Shown here: positions 19,528 through 29,534 of the stretch, in pieces
Layout: each line of letters starts with the position of its first letter
Numbering within the stretch: position 1 is the stretch's first letter
Assembly: GCA_022925895.1 (NCBI GenBank)
Contig: JAKSYS010000503.1
Location: forward strand, 1-47,214
From: Fragilaria crotonensis
Taxonomy: Eukaryota; Bacillariophyta; Fragilariophyceae; Fragilariales; Fragilariaceae
Direction: 5' to 3'
DNA length: 47,214 bases
The notes under the pieces: generated by a model
The model's database searches: none
Seen by the model: the letters and a program-made list of their open reading frames with translations, nothing else
What the model was told of the DNA's origin: nothing
Made by a program: the position numbers and the translations under genes

Positions 19528-22500
19528 TCAACACGTAATGGTAACTTGGTCGTGTTCTTTGCCTGTCTTCCCGTATAAAGTTCTTTGAATCTCCGGGAAA
19601 TCATGCCTGCCCATGCATGGATTGTTTTTTTTTGTCAGGGCCGTGTACAGTGACTGCAGGGTGTTAGTGCTTGTGTTTTCTCTCCTCTCATTACTGTAAC
19701 TTGTTTCGCAACACGACCAAAAGATGCGTTTCAATTTTTCAGAATGGAGCACATCAGAAACAAGGTCCTCAATAGCCCGGTTGCCTTTTTGAAGCACTGT
19801 TTCAATGGTCAACTTCTTCACCATGGTCATCAGGCTTCTTCCGAAACCTATAAAGTTTGTTGCCACCAGTGTGAGACCGCCTTTATTCATGACTTCATTG
19901 GCAATGGGGTAGCAATTCTTCATATAGAGTTCATCGTTGATCACCTCATGGTGAAATACCGACATTTTTTCCAGTAAATCAAGGCCATCCTTGTTGTCGC
20001 ATTGTTCGTTTTCCAGTTTTCGCTTTAGCGAGAAAATGGACCAGCCAAAGAAACGCTGAACTTGACTCATAATCACGTCTTGGGAATTGTCCACGGTGTT
20101 GGTGGCATTTGATTGACGGGATGATGCAATAGCTTCTCTTTCAATTTTTTTTTCTGACAACCTTGCAGACATTGCGTCGTACACCCATTCCAACAAGATA
20201 TCGGACAAGCATTGGATCAAAAGACATACCGGTGCATCCTTCAGTCTCAGACAGGTCGGCAGCTTATCGATCACAATTTTCCATGCTACATGATTCCTCT
20301 CCTTCATCATTTTATACAGTCGGTGGTGGAAGAGAGAACATGCTTCCGATTGAAAGCAGATGCTTCGTATAAGTTCTGAAAAAGTATTAACAGGATGCAT
20401 GAACAAGCTGAGTTGAAGTTCATTTCGTCGTCTCCTTCCAGGCTGTACAGCGATTTGTACCAACTCTCGTTGACAGTAAAGATTGAAGCCTTTGCCGTGG
20501 CAACAAAGTCCTTTCGTTCCTAGCAGCAGACCTAGAAAGCCTTTCATGCCTAGCCTCTGTTTTGCGTTGCCCACTAAGATGTCGTGAAGACGCCGGTATC
20601 CAGGCGAGAGACATGAAGAATCGATTCCTTCAAATATGTTCTCCACTTGATAAGAAGTTGTTGCCGCGTTGGCATTGATCTCATTTCTAGCCTTCAGAAA
20701 GTCCGAGAAAATTTGGTTTCTCTCTGCATCTCTCCTGCTCAGCAAATCGAAAGTGTTTCGTACATCCACATCAGGAATGTCCTCGCTGGAATAAGCAGGC
20801 TTGTCAAATGTTTTCACCACAGCAATAGCTTCGGTGGAGCTTTGAACTGCAATCGAGGTACAAAAGCCCTGTGGGGTGTCTCTCTTTTGACTCCTTGCCA
20901 AAGAAAAGACCGACTCGATTGAGCTGGAATTTGAGTGACTAACAAGCACAAATTCAGGTGGGTTGCTCGACTTGAATAGGGCAAGGCGACAGTATTCAAA
21001 AAAACCTCTCATACTCAACCTCAAATTTTTGTAGGTGATTGACGAAATAAAGTGCTTCAGTCGATTCTTTCTCGTTTCACTGGGATCGATACTATCATAC
21101 CACCGATCATAGAAGTTACCCACAAATGTTTTCATCGTTGTTTCATAAGCATCAATATTATCTCGTGTGATCATGACTTTGCTATTCAAGAAAAAATCAT
21201 TGAAGATCGCACCCACCACCGACGTGTACTCCAATGTGTTCAAACATGATCGAATGTGATAAGCAGTTTGTGGAGTCAGCTTGCTCCGGAATAATGGAAT
21301 TGCATTCTCGTATACTTCTTGAGCATTCCTTAGGTCAAGGTCCTTGAGTTGCCTATCGCACATGAGGGCTTCGGCAAGAAAAAGACACTGTTCCAATAGC
21401 GTCTCCCTGGCAGAAGGAGCTTTTGCATAGGACACACACATGCTGGAGTATGAGTCTACCTCAATGGATGCCTTGCGGAGTTTGCTGATTTGTGGTTGTC
21501 TCAATACATCTCGGTTGTAGCACTCCTCAATTTCAGTCCAACCAAAATGGGCTTCGTGCATTTTAAGTAAGCGCGAACCGTTAGGATGGCTCCGTAAAAG
21601 CTGGTTCCGACTTGCCTTAAGGTTGTGCGAGGAGCAGTGGTACACTGCAACTGACTGGGAAGGGTTTATATGGTTAGCGAATGTCACATTCTCGATAAGC
21701 GGGTAGCCTGTCACGGCAATTTTGGTATCAGCGGACGTAAGCAGATCCACTAATTTCACATTTTGCCCAGCGGCGTCATTCAGCAAACCTAGAATGTGGA
21801 CCCCGATGAGTTCGCAGTGCCCTGCAACACGCAAGAACTGTCTGAGCAATTCATCGCCCGTAAGGGACCCGTTGTTATAGAAGAACTCGCAGTTGTATGA
21901 GACATTTTTTGTGGTTCGTAGTCTCCAAAGGTTAACATACATTGCTGGCTTGTATGTCAACCACAGGTCCATGGCATCTTGTTGTCTGCGATTGGTGTTT
22001 ATAACTTGGTTGGTCTCATGCGTTTCTGGTTGTGTATCAATATCCTTATCGATCGCATTCGTCGCCGCCAAGAATAGATTTGCTACTTCAATTTCTGGCA
22101 AAAGCTGATTAAATTCGCCGACCGATGCTGCCAGTCCAACCATATGATTGTTCGAACAATTCCAATACACATCATTTACTAGCTTCAATTCATCATGCAT
22201 GAGATGTGCATCGATGCAAACGTTTCTTTCTGAGACATGATGGTCAGAAAACCACCCATATAATTTGGCACATTTACCTTCGTTTACGCGATTCCCTTTC
22301 AGGATTCCCTTTAGCAGCGATTGTGATGGCATGATATCAACAGATAACATGCGATGAATGGCATATCCTTTCTTGCATCGCATCCAGAGAGACAATGCTG
22401 CACGAAGAGTCAATGGCGTGAAGCGAACTTGCTTCTCCTGCCCATTCCCGATCTTAGTGAAATTCTTGATTGCACTAACACAGTGTTCCGCAAACTCAGT

Positions 22501-23295
22501 AACCTCACACTCAGATTTCTTACTTCCACACTTTGCCAATACAATGTTCTTAATTAGGTTGACCATATCATCTGAGTTCTCAGCGAAGAATTGCGATGCC
22601 GCACTGACAAGTTCATTTGCACTTTCATCCGAGTTGTTGAGGGTTTTGGCGTGATTTTTGCTTAGAACGTCTTCTAGACGAGCATTGCGACGCTTCTCAG
22701 CATGCACAAGCTTCCGCACATTCTTATACCTCTCAACTTTGACTGGAGTGGCAAGGGAGGAGTACGGTGCGCGGCTAGAGGGATGAGCTAGCTGGGTTTT
22801 CTTATCGATTTGAATCTGACGTCGAGCCATTTTGCGCTTGTCGTTCCTGCACTTGGAACAAATGCGCTCGTCTTTTTTCAAGGCTTGCCCTATTTCTGCC
22901 CAACTGCCGCACTTGCAAAAAATGAGCCAGTAGCTAGCTCGTTCTTCAGACTCAGTCGCCTTATTTTCGTCTCCATGAAAAGCGAGAGCAATAGGGTCTT
23001 GTAGTCCATGAACATGGACCAGGCTCTTCCACGCGTTTCCAACTCCTTTACTCTGCAAGAATTCTTCGCAGGCATGACCACGTACCAGATGATTCTGGAA
23101 CCTCTGTCTCAATTTTCTCACAATAGTGTCAGGCGTTGTTACTATTTCAGATTGAGGAGTGGGAGGTAAAAGAGTCCGCGGTGCTAGTGGCGAGGTCGGG
23201 CTAGTAGCGCACAGCACCAGTAAAGGTTGGTCATCAACCGTTTCTCTTCGAATGATGGGGAGCATGAAACCTTGGGACATGATTGGGCTTCTCAA
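19528..23295 (-). CDS. P-element-like transposase, 1255 residues
   Basis: This is the presumed transposase of the surrounding element. A Cys cluster at 127, 129, 146 and 149 (FCKCGS, ICSKCR) may bind zinc, in the place where THAP-type finger domains sit. RFTPLTLRAALSLWMRCKKG (291-310) and IMPSQSLLKGIL match the region before the catalytic core in P/THAP9 transposases. Candidate RNase H-fold residues are an Asp in CIDAHLMHDELKL (362 or 368), Asp507 in LLNDAAGQN, the HNLKASRNQ motif at 557-565 (compare the conserved H..K..RN in P elements), and Glu794 in SSIESVFSLARS. The DNA cut-and-paste role follows from the family; residue assignments are inference. Long regions between D507 and E794 fit the insertion domain of P and hAT enzymes. 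The ORF is intact. The C-terminal 440 residues are unrecognised. A hAT assignment is the main alternative. Confidence 0.7.
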   Translation of the reverse strand: MRSPIMSQGFMLPIIRRETVDDQPLLVLCATSPTSPLAPRTLLPPTPQSEIVTTPDTIVRKLRQRFQNHLVRGHACEEFLQSKGVGNAWKSLVHVHGLQDPIALAFHGDENKATESEERASYWLIFCKCGSWAEIGQALKKDERICSKCRNDKRKMARRQIQIDKKTQLAHPSSRAPYSSLATPVKVERYKNVRKLVHAEKRRNARLEDVLSKNHAKTLNNSDESANELVSAASQFFAENSDDMVNLIKNIVLAKCGSKKSECEVTEFAEHCVSAIKNFTKIGNGQEKQVRFTPLTLRAALSLWMRCKKGYAIHRMLSVDIMPSQSLLKGILKGNRVNEGKCAKLYGWFSDHHVSERNVCIDAHLMHDELKLVNDVYWNCSNNHMVGLAASVGEFNQLLPEIEVANLFLAATNAIDKDIDTQPETHETNQVINTNRRQQDAMDLWLTYKPAMYVNLWRLRTTKNVSYNCEFFYNNGSLTGDELLRQFLRVAGHCELIGVHILGLLNDAAGQNVKLVDLLTSADTKIAVTGYPLIENVTFANHINPSQSVAVYHCSSHNLKASRNQLLRSHPNGSRLLKMHEAHFGWTEIEECYNRDVLRQPQISKLRKASIEVDSYSSMCVSYAKAPSARETLLEQCLFLAEALMCDRQLKDLDLRNAQEVYENAIPLFRSKLTPQTAYHIRSCLNTLEYTSVVGAIFNDFFLNSKVMITRDNIDAYETTMKTFVGNFYDRWYDSIDPSETRKNRLKHFISSITYKNLRLSMRGFFEYCRLALFKSSNPPEFVLVSHSNSSSIESVFSLARSQKRDTPQGFCTSIAVQSSTEAIAVVKTFDKPAYSSEDIPDVDVRNTFDLLSRRDAERNQIFSDFLKARNEINANAATTSYQVENIFEGIDSSCLSPGYRRLHDILVGNAKQRLGMKGFLGLLLGTKGLCCHGKGFNLYCQRELVQIAVQPGRRRRNELQLSLFMHPVNTFSELIRSICFQSEACSLFHHRLYKMMKERNHVAWKIVIDKLPTCLRLKDAPVCLLIQCLSDILLEWVYDAMSARLSEKKIEREAIASSRQSNATNTVDNSQDVIMSQVQRFFGWSIFSLKRKLENEQCDNKDGLDLLEKMSVFHHEVINDELYMKNCYPIANEVMNKGGLTLVATNFIGFGRSLMTMVKKLTIETVLQKGNRAIEDLVSDVLHSEKLKRIFWSCCETSYSNERRENTSTNTLQSLYTALTKKNNPCMGRHDFPEIQRTLYGKTGKEHDQVTITC

Positions 23296-23406
23296 TTATG
23301 TGCTGGCTCACGATAGCACTTTCTGATGTGGGGACCGCATCTCCAAGATGTGAGCGGATGTTGTGTCGCTGTGACCGCTCTGATGATAGGGTTTGGATAC
23401 AAGCAA

Positions 23407-23874
23407 TTATATCATTCCTTGATGCGACAGGTGCTTGAACTTGGAGGTGAAGGTCAACATCTCATCTCTTGAAAGTGTCAGGCCAACAAGAACATCACGA
23501 GCAAGGTTTCCATATGTGTTGCGACTTTCCCCAAGTGCCTCGTTGGTTATTCCATACAACAATCGCTGTTGGTCTTCAATATTCTTAATGCATTTAGCAT
23601 TTAAGAGCGATGTTGTTGCAAATCGCTTCTGGACCAAGACAATCGGCCAATGGAATTTGTGAATATAGTATCGCTTTCCAGTCTGTACGAGATCAAGGGG
23701 AATCTTTAAATGAAACTCAACACTCTTCCGAAAGGCAAAGTGCTTCCTCTGATTGTGAGTTGAAGGATTGTTGCAAGCATAAACTTGCTTGAACTCCAGC
23801 AACTCATGGCAGTTGAGTTCTTCCAATGTTGCCTGGATGTCCCCTTTTGGCAAAACTGCAGTCCACAGTCGCAT
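23407..23874 (-). CDS. Second transposon ORF, unknown, 155 residues
   Basis: This ORF lies just upstream of the transposase on the same strand, inside the element boundaries. I recognise no domain. It is basic and includes CHELLEFKQVYACNN, FHLKIPLDLVQTGKRYYIHK and LLYGITNEALGESRN. It may be a separate accessory protein or a 5' exon of the transposase; the 111-bp gap to 23295 could hold an intron, but I did not find a convincing donor/acceptor pair. The ORF 23804-24067 overlaps it in another frame and is not supported. Confidence 0.5.
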   Translation of the reverse strand: MRLWTAVLPKGDIQATLEELNCHELLEFKQVYACNNPSTHNQRKHFAFRKSVEFHLKIPLDLVQTGKRYYIHKFHWPIVLVQKRFATTSLLNAKCIKNIEDQQRLLYGITNEALGESRNTYGNLARDVLVGLTLSRDEMLTFTSKFKHLSHQGMI

Positions 23875-24118
23875 TGACGGTATGTGAGTTTTCGGCGTTT
23901 ATCTCTTGGAGCACTATGACTTTCAGGGTAGGGGTGATAGCGTGCTGCTTCTTCTTGTTTTCCGAGCGTTCCATTTTGCCAGACATGTAACCACTACGCA
24001 CAATGTGTCTTGATGATGAATGCTGCTGGCCAAGAGATAAGAATGATAAGGGTGGCACTGCTGCCACTATGATGCTAATATGTGATGCCCAGTGTATTTT
24101 ATCCTTGTTGCGTGTTCA

Positions 24119-24245
24119 GAGCAGTTTTCGGTGTGCGTGATGGCACCGATGACGGAAGGACGATTTTACCGAGACATCGAACATGGACTCTACGCAAGTC
24201 TCTACGGACGTTGTCCACCCTCTAAAATATATGTACCCTTGCCCA
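24119..24245. repeat. Subterminal inverted repeat, right arm
   Basis: Reverse-complement partner of 18692-18793. The outer part continues into G-rich GGGTTTGGGTGGGC words at 24285-24328, the complement of CCCACCCAAACCC at the left end. Confidence 0.85.
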
Positions 24246-24343
24246 CCCATGAAATCCTGAGCTCACCCAAAACCCACCCTTAACCCAATGGGTTTGGGTG
24301 GGCCATGGGTTTGGGTGGGCTGGGTTTGCAATTCCCGTCTCTG

Positions 24344-24351
24344 TATTGCAT
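24344..24351. repeat. Target-site duplication, right (TATTGCAT)
   Basis: Second copy of the 8-bp word flanking the 5.8-kb transposon. Confidence 0.88.
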
Positions 24352-24960
24352 ACCGTCGTACACTCTATACAATATACGGATATGCGGAGTATAGCGTATG
24401 CCACGTGCCACGATATAGGCGCACATTCCAACAGACAGACACTATAACCTCCCATCGCATCTCTGTCTCCTCACATTTTCGCCTTGAAAGGTATGGCACA
24501 TGGCACCATGGGAGCACTATCGTGCACGCACGGACGGACTGCGCGGACTATTACTGTGTATCATTGATCATTATACATGAAAGCAACTACCAGTAGGTTG
24601 ATGTATTTCACTAAAACAGCTCGACAAACGAACAGGATATACTAAAGTACTGCACTACATTCTTTTGTTTCGTGGACTCTTGGACGCAGGTCAAGTCCAA
24701 AGGCCAGCTGCCAGCTGCCAACTGCCGACTGTCCCTATTTGACATGAGACATCAAGCATCCACATTTCGACGATGAACTAAACTACGTGTTCATTCTTGG
24801 TGTGGAAGGAAACCTGGCTATGTTAGTTCAATCTAGAATAGCAATGGCTTCATAGTCTTAATACATGCCGCTGGTCTACTCCAATGAGAGATCATAGTCA
24901 GCCGAGCAATAACCAGTTCGGTGGATTGTCTCTACAAGATAATATCATTCGTTTCCTCTT
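24352..24960. other. Intergenic region, 3' side of first carotenoid oxygenase
   Basis: No gene seen. A short run of CAGCTGC-like repeats lies at about 24703-24730. The similarity between the two carotenoid oxygenase genes stops at the stop codon, so this 3' flank is not duplicated. Confidence 0.5.
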
Positions 24961-26586
24961 TTAATGCATTCTGCTTGCAATATGACTTTGGAGCACTTCT
25001 TCAGGAATCCACTTTCCGTGGAATCCAAACGGGACACGATGCGGCATATCCAACCTCAACACAAGTGCTTCTTCATCATACAATACGAACGAGCTCTTCC
25101 CGTTTGCATTGTTGTAAAGGAAGTTTCCAACGTAGAAATCGCGAGAATCGGTTGTATTTGGCTTGGCGAGCAATACGGGCTCGCCGCCAAACTCATCCTT
25201 GGCATAATTAACTATCTTGATGGCCTTCTTCTCAAGCATATCCCAAATTATGAACCCTCGGAACACTCCATCTTGGGTCTCGGCATCCAAGATACCAGCG
25301 ACTCCGTATCGTGCGAATCTTCCGTAGAAATCCCTGCGGACGTTGCAAAACTCTTGATTATGCTCCGTATCGATACGTTCGACGCTGACTGATCCTGTTG
25401 TTGGGTTCATTCTCAGTTCGCTCATGAAGTAAAAGTTCGTACCTGAATCCAGCTCCAGCTCCATATGATCGCCTAGCGGAGCCCACATCACGACTGTTCC
25501 ATCACTTTCCTCCCATGCATTGACAGGGTGGATCATTACGTGCGGTGATCCCACATCAAAGGTCGTGATTTCACCCGTGAGGCGACTCACAAGAAGGATC
25601 TCCAAGTTGGAATGCTCCTTCCAAGTAAAAACATTCTTGCCTTCAAATATCTTGGTGATATCGAAGTGGACAGATGAGTCGTACAGTACCATCCAATTCT
25701 CCGTAATCATCATGTCGTGAGCAAAGCTCGTGTGGTTCTTCTGGATGCCCCGATAGTTCCGTACGGTCCCATTCGCCAACAGTTCGCCAACCTTAAACGC
25801 ACCGTGTTCCTTCATCAGCTGAGGATCGGCAGCATACGAATGAAAAAGCAATGAGTTCGTTGCAAAGTCCACCTTGGGGTGTGCCGACACGGGGTAGTCG
25901 AGGACACCCCCAAACGTTGAGAACCCGAGACTCTCAATGCTCCCATCGTCATTCAGGTTGGCTTCGAATGGAAGATTCCCTTCGTTCAGCAAGTAGAAAC
26001 GATTGTTGAACATGACAGTATCGGTATTGGCAGGGCCACTTGTCAGTGCGTTCATCCCATGAGCCTTCGTCTTGACTGGTTCGACAAGAACAGCCTTGAG
26101 GAGCCCAGTGATTCCGATCAATTCTCCGAAACGTAAGAAGTAGTCTTTGGAGTAATTCTTTTCAGTGACATAGCGAGGCGTGTGGATGAATTGATTGGAG
26201 TACGTGGCCTTGCCACCTTTGAACCGAAGGTTGTGGAGCATGCCATGACCATCGAACCAGTGATATCGCTTGGTCCAGCCTGGCAAAGGATTGGGTCCTG
26301 TGCGCACGAACATGCCTTCCAAGTCGACAGGGATGGCGCCTTCGGCCACATCAACGGGGACACCAATGTACTCCTCGGCGACTGGTGCAAAATTGCCATT
26401 CAGGTAGGGGTTTGTCGCCAAATGCTCCTTCGGACGCTGCAGCAGAGTTAAGAAATCATCGACGGAATCGACAACCGTCAGCAGCGAGATTCTGGACACT
26501 GCAATGGACAGCAAGCCACAGAAAGCTGCAATGCCAACGTAGTTGCTTCTCTTTTCGGTTCTCGTAGCTTCTTTGCCTTCGGTCAT
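24961..26586 (-). CDS. Carotenoid cleavage oxygenase, copy 1
   Basis: An RPE65/carotenoid cleavage dioxygenase family protein, which cleaves carotenoid or apocarotenoid double bases using Fe(II) held by four histidines. Candidate ligands are all present (numbering from the upstream ATG at 26634): H252 in SAHPKVD, H306 in SFAHDMMIT, H369 in IHPVNAWEE and H539 in FGFHGKW. Also typical are RTGPNPLPGW at 111-120 and FDGHGMLHNLRF at 127-138. A hydrophobic segment near residues 32-55 may be a membrane anchor or the core of a targeting signal. I prefer the ATG at 26586 because it aligns with the start of copy 2. The frame is intact and no intron is needed. Copy 2 lies 2966 bp away on the same strand. 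The substrate (xanthophylls such as fucoxanthin, or an apocarotenoid) cannot be told from sequence. Confidence 0.9.
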   Translation of the reverse strand: MTEGKEATRTEKRSNYVGIAAFCGLLSIAVSRISLLTVVDSVDDFLTLLQRPKEHLATNPYLNGNFAPVAEEYIGVPVDVAEGAIPVDLEGMFVRTGPNPLPGWTKRYHWFDGHGMLHNLRFKGGKATYSNQFIHTPRYVTEKNYSKDYFLRFGELIGITGLLKAVLVEPVKTKAHGMNALTSGPANTDTVMFNNRFYLLNEGNLPFEANLNDDGSIESLGFSTFGGVLDYPVSAHPKVDFATNSLLFHSYAADPQLMKEHGAFKVGELLANGTVRNYRGIQKNHTSFAHDMMITENWMVLYDSSVHFDITKIFEGKNVFTWKEHSNLEILLVSRLTGEITTFDVGSPHVMIHPVNAWEESDGTVVMWAPLGDHMELELDSGTNFYFMSELRMNPTTGSVSVERIDTEHNQEFCNVRRDFYGRFARYGVAGILDAETQDGVFRGFIIWDMLEKKAIKIVNYAKDEFGGEPVLLAKPNTTDSRDFYVGNFLYNNANGKSSFVLYDEEALVLRLDMPHRVPFGFHGKWIPEEVLQSHIASRMH

Positions 26587-26634
26587 ATTGCAAGATTGAT
26601 TGCAAACCTTCACTTGTTGATTTGAGTGATTCAA

Positions 26635-27926
26635 TATAGCGTCACTTTATCGAACCCATATAGGAGTGCAGTTTGGGAGAAACTTAAAACATGAGCTCTC
26701 TAAAAAACACCTCGAATCATCGTGATGTTCGTGATAAACACAGAAATATAGAAATATTCGAGTATATATAACTGTTATGCTGAGTGGTTGTGAACAGCGC
26801 AGACGAGGGCAGTACCTGGTACCTGTACACAGATGTTCACATCAGCAGTGAGACAAAATGCATGACTCAGCGCTCGTGCCCCCTGTGTGTGCGAATCAGA
26901 TAAGTGTGAGAAGTGTGGTATCTATTCCACTTGATACACGTTGTACATGCCTATGATACACGTCGTACAGTTGACGACACCGGTTAACGGCACACAGCAA
27001 ATCACCATTGTAGGCGGATCCTGCCGTCAAATTGCCGTTTTCCGAGACGCGCCGTAGTATCATACATATGTGCAGCTGCATCATATGTAATATGTATGAT
27101 ACCACATGTCCTCCGTAGATTCCTCCCACCATCAGCTATAAACAACTTCGAGTATAAAGAAAGCTATTGCACTATAACGCTGTAAGTCATCAATAGGGTC
27201 TTGTGATCACGTCAAGTCAGTGGAGCGATCCTAAAAACACAAATCACATTTCTCAACTGACAGTATGTACCACTGACGCGAACTTGTTATTCGATAACAT
27301 GTTGTCGCAATCAGACCAACTTTTACAAAAACTGCTACCAAAGTATGTACCACTAACGCGAGCTTGCAATACGATAACATGATGTCGCGATCAAGCCAAC
27401 TTTCACAAAACCTACTACCAAGGTACTGGTAGATTGACAATGCACTACAGCTCGGGAGTGGGATTTCATGTAACACAAGTCAATCAATGATTCCGAAAAA
27501 TCTTGAGTTTGCTCCAGAGGATGTGCACTATCATTTGATGCATTACGTGGGCGTTGGTCGAATCCACGGCATTCTCTGTTTCGGGTTGACCACCTGGTGG
27601 AAGGCAGGAAAGATGCGGGCGAAACAAATGACACAGATGAACTGCTATTCGCCAAACGATCACATTGGCGTTAATGAAGTAGTCATTTTCGTCCTGGAGA
27701 AAAGCAGGTTTCATTTTTATGTCGAAGACGTTGTTTTAAGTAAGACTTACGCTCTTTCATCTATGCCTTTCGTAAATGTAAGTTTGATGACTTCCTAATA
27801 GGAGACACGAAGGCCATCATTGTGGCAGTTCATCGTCTCTCTCACACCTTCTGAGGCTTATCATTATGTAATATCTGTCTGCGATCCATTCATTGATACT
27901 AGATTCACTAAAAGTGTAGCACGTCC
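26635..27926. other. Spacer between the two carotenoid oxygenases
   Basis: This 1.3-kb spacer should hold the promoter of copy 1 and the 3' end of copy 2. It contains an 80-bp tandem duplication at 27263-27422. ORFs on both strands around 27484-27798 overlap and have no recognisable motif. The spacer is not similar to the flanks of copy 2, so the duplicated unit is only the coding region. Confidence 0.5.
27263..27422. repeat. 80-bp tandem duplication, two diverged copies
   Basis: Units at 27263-27342 and 27343-27422 both begin GTATGTACCACT and share GATAACATG, TGTCGC and CCAACTTT words in register, with about a dozen substitutions. No function is evident; they lie about 700 bp upstream of copy 1. 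Confidence 0.85.
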
Positions 27927-29534
27927 CTAATGCGTCCTGCTTGCAATATGACTTTGGAGCACTTCTTCAGGAATCCACTTTCCGTGGAATCCAAACGGGA
28001 CACGATGCGGCATATCCAACCTCAACACAAGTGCTTCTTCATCATACAACACGAACGAGCTCTTCCCGTTCGCATTGTTGTACAGGAAGTTTCCAACGTA
28101 GAAATCGCGAGAATCCGTCGTATTAGGCTTGGCGAGCAATACGGGCTCGCCGCCAAACTCATCCTTGGCATAATTAACTATCTTGATGGCCTTCTTCTCA
28201 AGCATATCCCAAATTATGAACCCTCGGAACAAACCATCCTGGGACTTGGAATCCAAGATACCTGCAAGGCCGTACCGTGCGAAACGTCCGTAGAAATCCC
28301 TGCGGACGTTGCAAAACTCTTGATTATGCTCCGTGTCGATACGTTCGATGCTGACTGATCCGGTGACAGGGTTCATTCTCAGTTCGCTCATGTAGAAAAA
28401 GTTGGTGCCCGCCTCTAACTCCAGATCTAAATGATCACCCACAGGTGCCCACAAAACGACTGTTCCATCACTTTCCTCCCACGCATTGACCATATGAACC
28501 ATGCCCCTGGGCGATCCGACGTTGAATGTCTTCACTTCACCAGTGAGACGACTCACAAGAAGGATCTCCAAGTTGGAATGCTCCTTCCATGTAAACACGC
28601 TCTTGCCTTCAAACATCTGGCTGATATCGAAGTGGACGGACGAGTCGTACAGTACCATCCAATTCTCCGTAATCATCATGTCGTGAGCAAAGCTCGTGTG
28701 GTTCTTCTGGATGCCCCGATAGTTCCGTACGGTCCCATTCGCCAACAATTCGCCGACCTTAAACGCACCGTGTTCCTTCATCAGCTGAGGATCGGCAGTA
28801 TACGAATGAAAAAGCAATGAGTTCGTTGCGAAGTCCACCTTGGGGTGTGCCGACACGGGGTAATCGAGGACACCCCCAAACGTTGAGAATCCAAGACTCT
28901 CAATGCTCCCATCGTCATTCAGGTTGGCTTCGAATGGAAGATTCCCTTCGTTCAGCAAGTAGAAACGATTGTTGAACATGACAGTATCGGTATTGGCAGT
29001 GCCACTTGTCAGCACGTTCATCCCATGAGCCTTCGTCTTGACTGGTTCGACAAGAACAGTTTTGAGGAGCCCAGTGATGCCGATCAATTCTCCGAAACGT
29101 AAGAAGTAGTCCTTCGAGTAATTCTTTTCAGTGACATAGCGAGGCGTGTGGATGAATTGATTGGAGTACGTGGCCTTGCCACCTTTGAACCGAAGGTTGT
29201 GAAGCATGCCGTGACCGTCGAACCAGTGATAGCGCTTGGTCCAACCTGGCAAAGGATTGGGTCCTGTGCGCACGAACATGCCTTCCAAGTCGACAGGGAT
29301 GGCGCCTTCGACCACATCAACGGGGACACCAATGAACTCCTCCGTGACTGGAGCAAAGTTTCCATGCAAAAAGTTGTTTGTCGCCAAATGCTCCTTCGGA
29401 CGCTGCAGCATGGTTAAGAAATCATCGAAGGTGTTCACAACAGTTAGGAGCGAAATTCTGGACACTGCAATGGATACCAAGGCAAAGAAAGCTGCAACAC
29501 CAATGAGGGTGCTGCTGTGATTGCCGGTCGTCAT
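27927..29534 (-). CDS. Carotenoid cleavage oxygenase, copy 2
   Basis: Tandem paralogue of copy 1 with the same family role. The four His motifs are conserved (SAHPKVD, SFAHDMMIT, VHMVNAWEE, FGFHGKW). I chose the ATG at 29534 (MTTGNH), which lines up with copy 1; an upstream ATG at 29567 is possible. The first 90 residues and a patch corresponding to residues 325-425 of copy 1 differ at many positions, while the central and C-terminal stretches are nearly identical even at synonymous sites. A hydrophobic segment near the N terminus is kept (GVAAFFALVSIAVSRISLL). The similarity ends at the stop codon. Frame intact. Confidence 0.9.
   Translation of the reverse strand: MTTGNHSSTLIGVAAFFALVSIAVSRISLLTVVNTFDDFLTMLQRPKEHLATNNFLHGNFAPVTEEFIGVPVDVVEGAIPVDLEGMFVRTGPNPLPGWTKRYHWFDGHGMLHNLRFKGGKATYSNQFIHTPRYVTEKNYSKDYFLRFGELIGITGLLKTVLVEPVKTKAHGMNVLTSGTANTDTVMFNNRFYLLNEGNLPFEANLNDDGSIESLGFSTFGGVLDYPVSAHPKVDFATNSLLFHSYTADPQLMKEHGAFKVGELLANGTVRNYRGIQKNHTSFAHDMMITENWMVLYDSSVHFDISQMFEGKSVFTWKEHSNLEILLVSRLTGEVKTFNVGSPRGMVHMVNAWEESDGTVVLWAPVGDHLDLELEAGTNFFYMSELRMNPVTGSVSIERIDTEHNQEFCNVRRDFYGRFARYGLAGILDSKSQDGLFRGFIIWDMLEKKAIKIVNYAKDEFGGEPVLLAKPNTTDSRDFYVGNFLYNNANGKSSFVLYDEEALVLRLDMPHRVPFGFHGKWIPEEVLQSHIASRTH

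Larger units (their letters stand above)
18502..24343. mobile_element. Complete 5.8-kb P/hAT-type DNA transposon
   Basis: The element is 5842 bp long. Its ends are a perfect 12-bp inverted repeat, CAGAGACGGGAA, and it is bracketed by an 8-bp direct repeat. Inside each end lie CCCACCC and AAACCCA words and a longer inverted match (about 18692-18793 against 24119-24245). It encodes two minus-strand ORFs, a 1255-residue transposase and a 155-residue protein. Eight-bp target duplications and short CA-starting termini are known for both the hAT and P superfamilies. The protein motifs favour P. The main ORF is unbroken, so the copy may be autonomous. The flanking GTAC-rich DNA is ordinary intergenic sequence. 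Confidence 0.85.

Noticed and set aside
27930-28358. 142-residue ORF on the plus strand, also present at 24964-25392
   Set aside because: It is the antisense shadow of the conserved carotenoid oxygenase C terminus, and is duplicated only because that gene is.
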